Assembly (NCBI RefSeq): GCF_030160395.1
Contig: NZ_BSOG01000005.1
Location: forward strand, 1-64,000
Reading direction: 5' to 3'
Origin: Chitinimonas prasina
Lineage (GTDB): Bacteria; Pseudomonadota; Gammaproteobacteria; Burkholderiales; Chitinimonadaceae
Length of the DNA: 64,000 nt
The position numbers were made by a program, and so were the translations under genes. Shown here piece after piece: positions 63,403 to 64,000 of the stretch (positions are counted from its first letter, which is position 1; every line of letters starts with the position of its first letter). The notes under the pieces are model-generated. The model was given only the letters and a program-made list of their open reading frames with translations. It searched no databases and was not told the DNA's origin.

Positions 63403-64000
63403 ATGCCATTCGACACCCTGGTCTACATAGGCCGCTTCCAACCCCTGCACAACAGCCATCTGGCCCTGATACGGCAAGCCCTGGCGCTGGCGCCCTCGCT
63501 GATACTGGTGTTGGGGTCGGCCTTTCGGCCGCGCAGCGTGCGCAACCCCTTCAATGTGGCCGAGCGCGAGGCCATGATACGAGCCAGCCTGGGCGCCGAT
63601 GCCGACAGGGTTCGCTTTGTGCCCATGCGCGACTACTACAACAGCCCACGCTGGGCCGAGGCCGTGCGCCAGGGCGTGGCGGCAGTGACACGGCCTGGTG
63701 AAAAGCTGGGGCTGTTCGGCCACGTCAAGGATCATAGCTCGCGCTACCTGCATGATTTCCCCGACTGGCCACTGGTGCATACCGACAATGTGGCTGGCCT
63801 CAACGCCACCGATCTGCGGCGCCAGTGGTTTGAGGCAGACGGTGATACCCAGGCCATTGCCACGCAGCTGCCGGAAGCGGTCAGCCGTGCCTTGCAGGCC
63901 TTTGCCGCCAGCCCGGCTTTTGCCGGCCTACTGGCCGAGTACCGCTACCTGCAGGACTACCAGCAAGCCTGGGCCAAGGCCCCGTTTCCGCCTGTGTTTG
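63403..64000 (+). CDS. nadM: NadM-type nicotinamide-nucleotide adenylyltransferase (partial)
   Basis: The first 199 codons of a gene that runs off the window. The adenylyltransferase domain starts with LVYIGRFQPLHNSHLALIRQAL (HxSH in place of the usual HxGH) and ends with LNATDLRRQW near residue 144. In bacteria this domain is usually fused to a C-terminal Nudix hydrolase for ADP-ribose, which would lie beyond 64000 and cannot be checked here. Start ATG at 63403, 8 nt after the macrodomain stop. Confidence 0.88.
   Translation, partial: MPFDTLVYIGRFQPLHNSHLALIRQALALAPSLILVLGSAFRPRSVRNPFNVAEREAMIRASLGADADRVRFVPMRDYYNSPRWAEAVRQGVAAVTRPGEKLGLFGHVKDHSSRYLHDFPDWPLVHTDNVAGLNATDLRRQWFEADGDTQAIATQLPEAVSRALQAFAASPAFAGLLAEYRYLQDYQQAWAKAPFPPVF

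Overview
The window is a 64 kb, GC-rich, densely coding chromosomal segment of a free-living Gram-negative bacterium, most likely a betaproteobacterium. The evidence is a polyhydroxyalkanoate phasin, a CcoS-CcoI cytochrome cbb3 assembly pair, a DUF3149 protein, a divergent LysR-LysA pair and an FFLEE-type protein. I cannot fix genus or species. There is no IS element, prophage, rRNA operon or CRISPR array. Two tRNA genes, Ser(CGA) and Arg(CCT), are present.

Region by region. 0.3-31.7 kb is mostly ordinary core and accessory content: FFLEE protein, phasin, patatin lipase, GntR regulator, HTH protein, radical SAM protein, UspA, thioesterase and TerB-like protein; then a MoxR ATPase, periplasmic binding protein, DNA polymerase IV, hypoxanthine-DNA glycosylase and YdcF protein; a MocR-type regulator whose PLP site is degenerate; DUF3149, CcoS and CcoI; an HD-GYP-like protein without its HD dyad; a 161-bp tandem direct repeat; lysA and lysR; a binding protein; a secreted PI-PLC/C-type lectin/jacalin protein; an MltF-type transglycosylase; the tRNAs; DUF808; a hybrid histidine kinase; a TonB-like protein; and a secreted hydrolase.

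31.8-40.8 kb is one tightly packed minus-strand operon: SWIM zinc finger, DUF5691, MoxR ATPase, DUF4241, DUF5682, vWA and an unknown protein. Most joints are 1-4 nt start/stop overlaps. It is a MoxR-vWA type machine of unknown substrate.

41.9-51.9 kb is an expanded RNA-repair locus: rsr (Ro60/TROVE), an array of five predicted Y RNAs, two small unknown or zinc-ribbon proteins, rtcB, an RlaP-like nucleotidyltransferase, a HEAT-like protein and rtcA. A near-perfect sigma-54 promoter precedes rsr, and the CARF/sigma-54 activator gene rtcR diverges from it. The Y RNA array is the most striking feature of the window. Each unit is closed by its own complementary terminal stem, and the helices covary between copies. 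Two units carry a circularly permuted tRNA-like core (T arm, capped acceptor, D arm); three carry only the T arm and a capped stem.

53-64 kb starts with a cysteine-poor methionyl-tRNA synthetase behind a short leader ORF and terminator. It continues with a divergent NAD/ADP-ribose cluster: nadR-like kinase/adenylyltransferase, pnuC, ADP-ribosylglycohydrolase and an NrtR-type Nudix regulator on the minus strand; a nicotinamidase fusion, a 2OG-Fe(II) oxygenase, pncB, nadE, a macrodomain protein and an NadM-type adenylyltransferase (cut by the window end) on the plus strand. The two arms are separated by a pair of inverted 25-bp repeats that look like the operators. Together the genes cover nearly every NAD salvage entry point (nicotinamide, nicotinate, nicotinamide riboside) plus removal of ADP-ribose.
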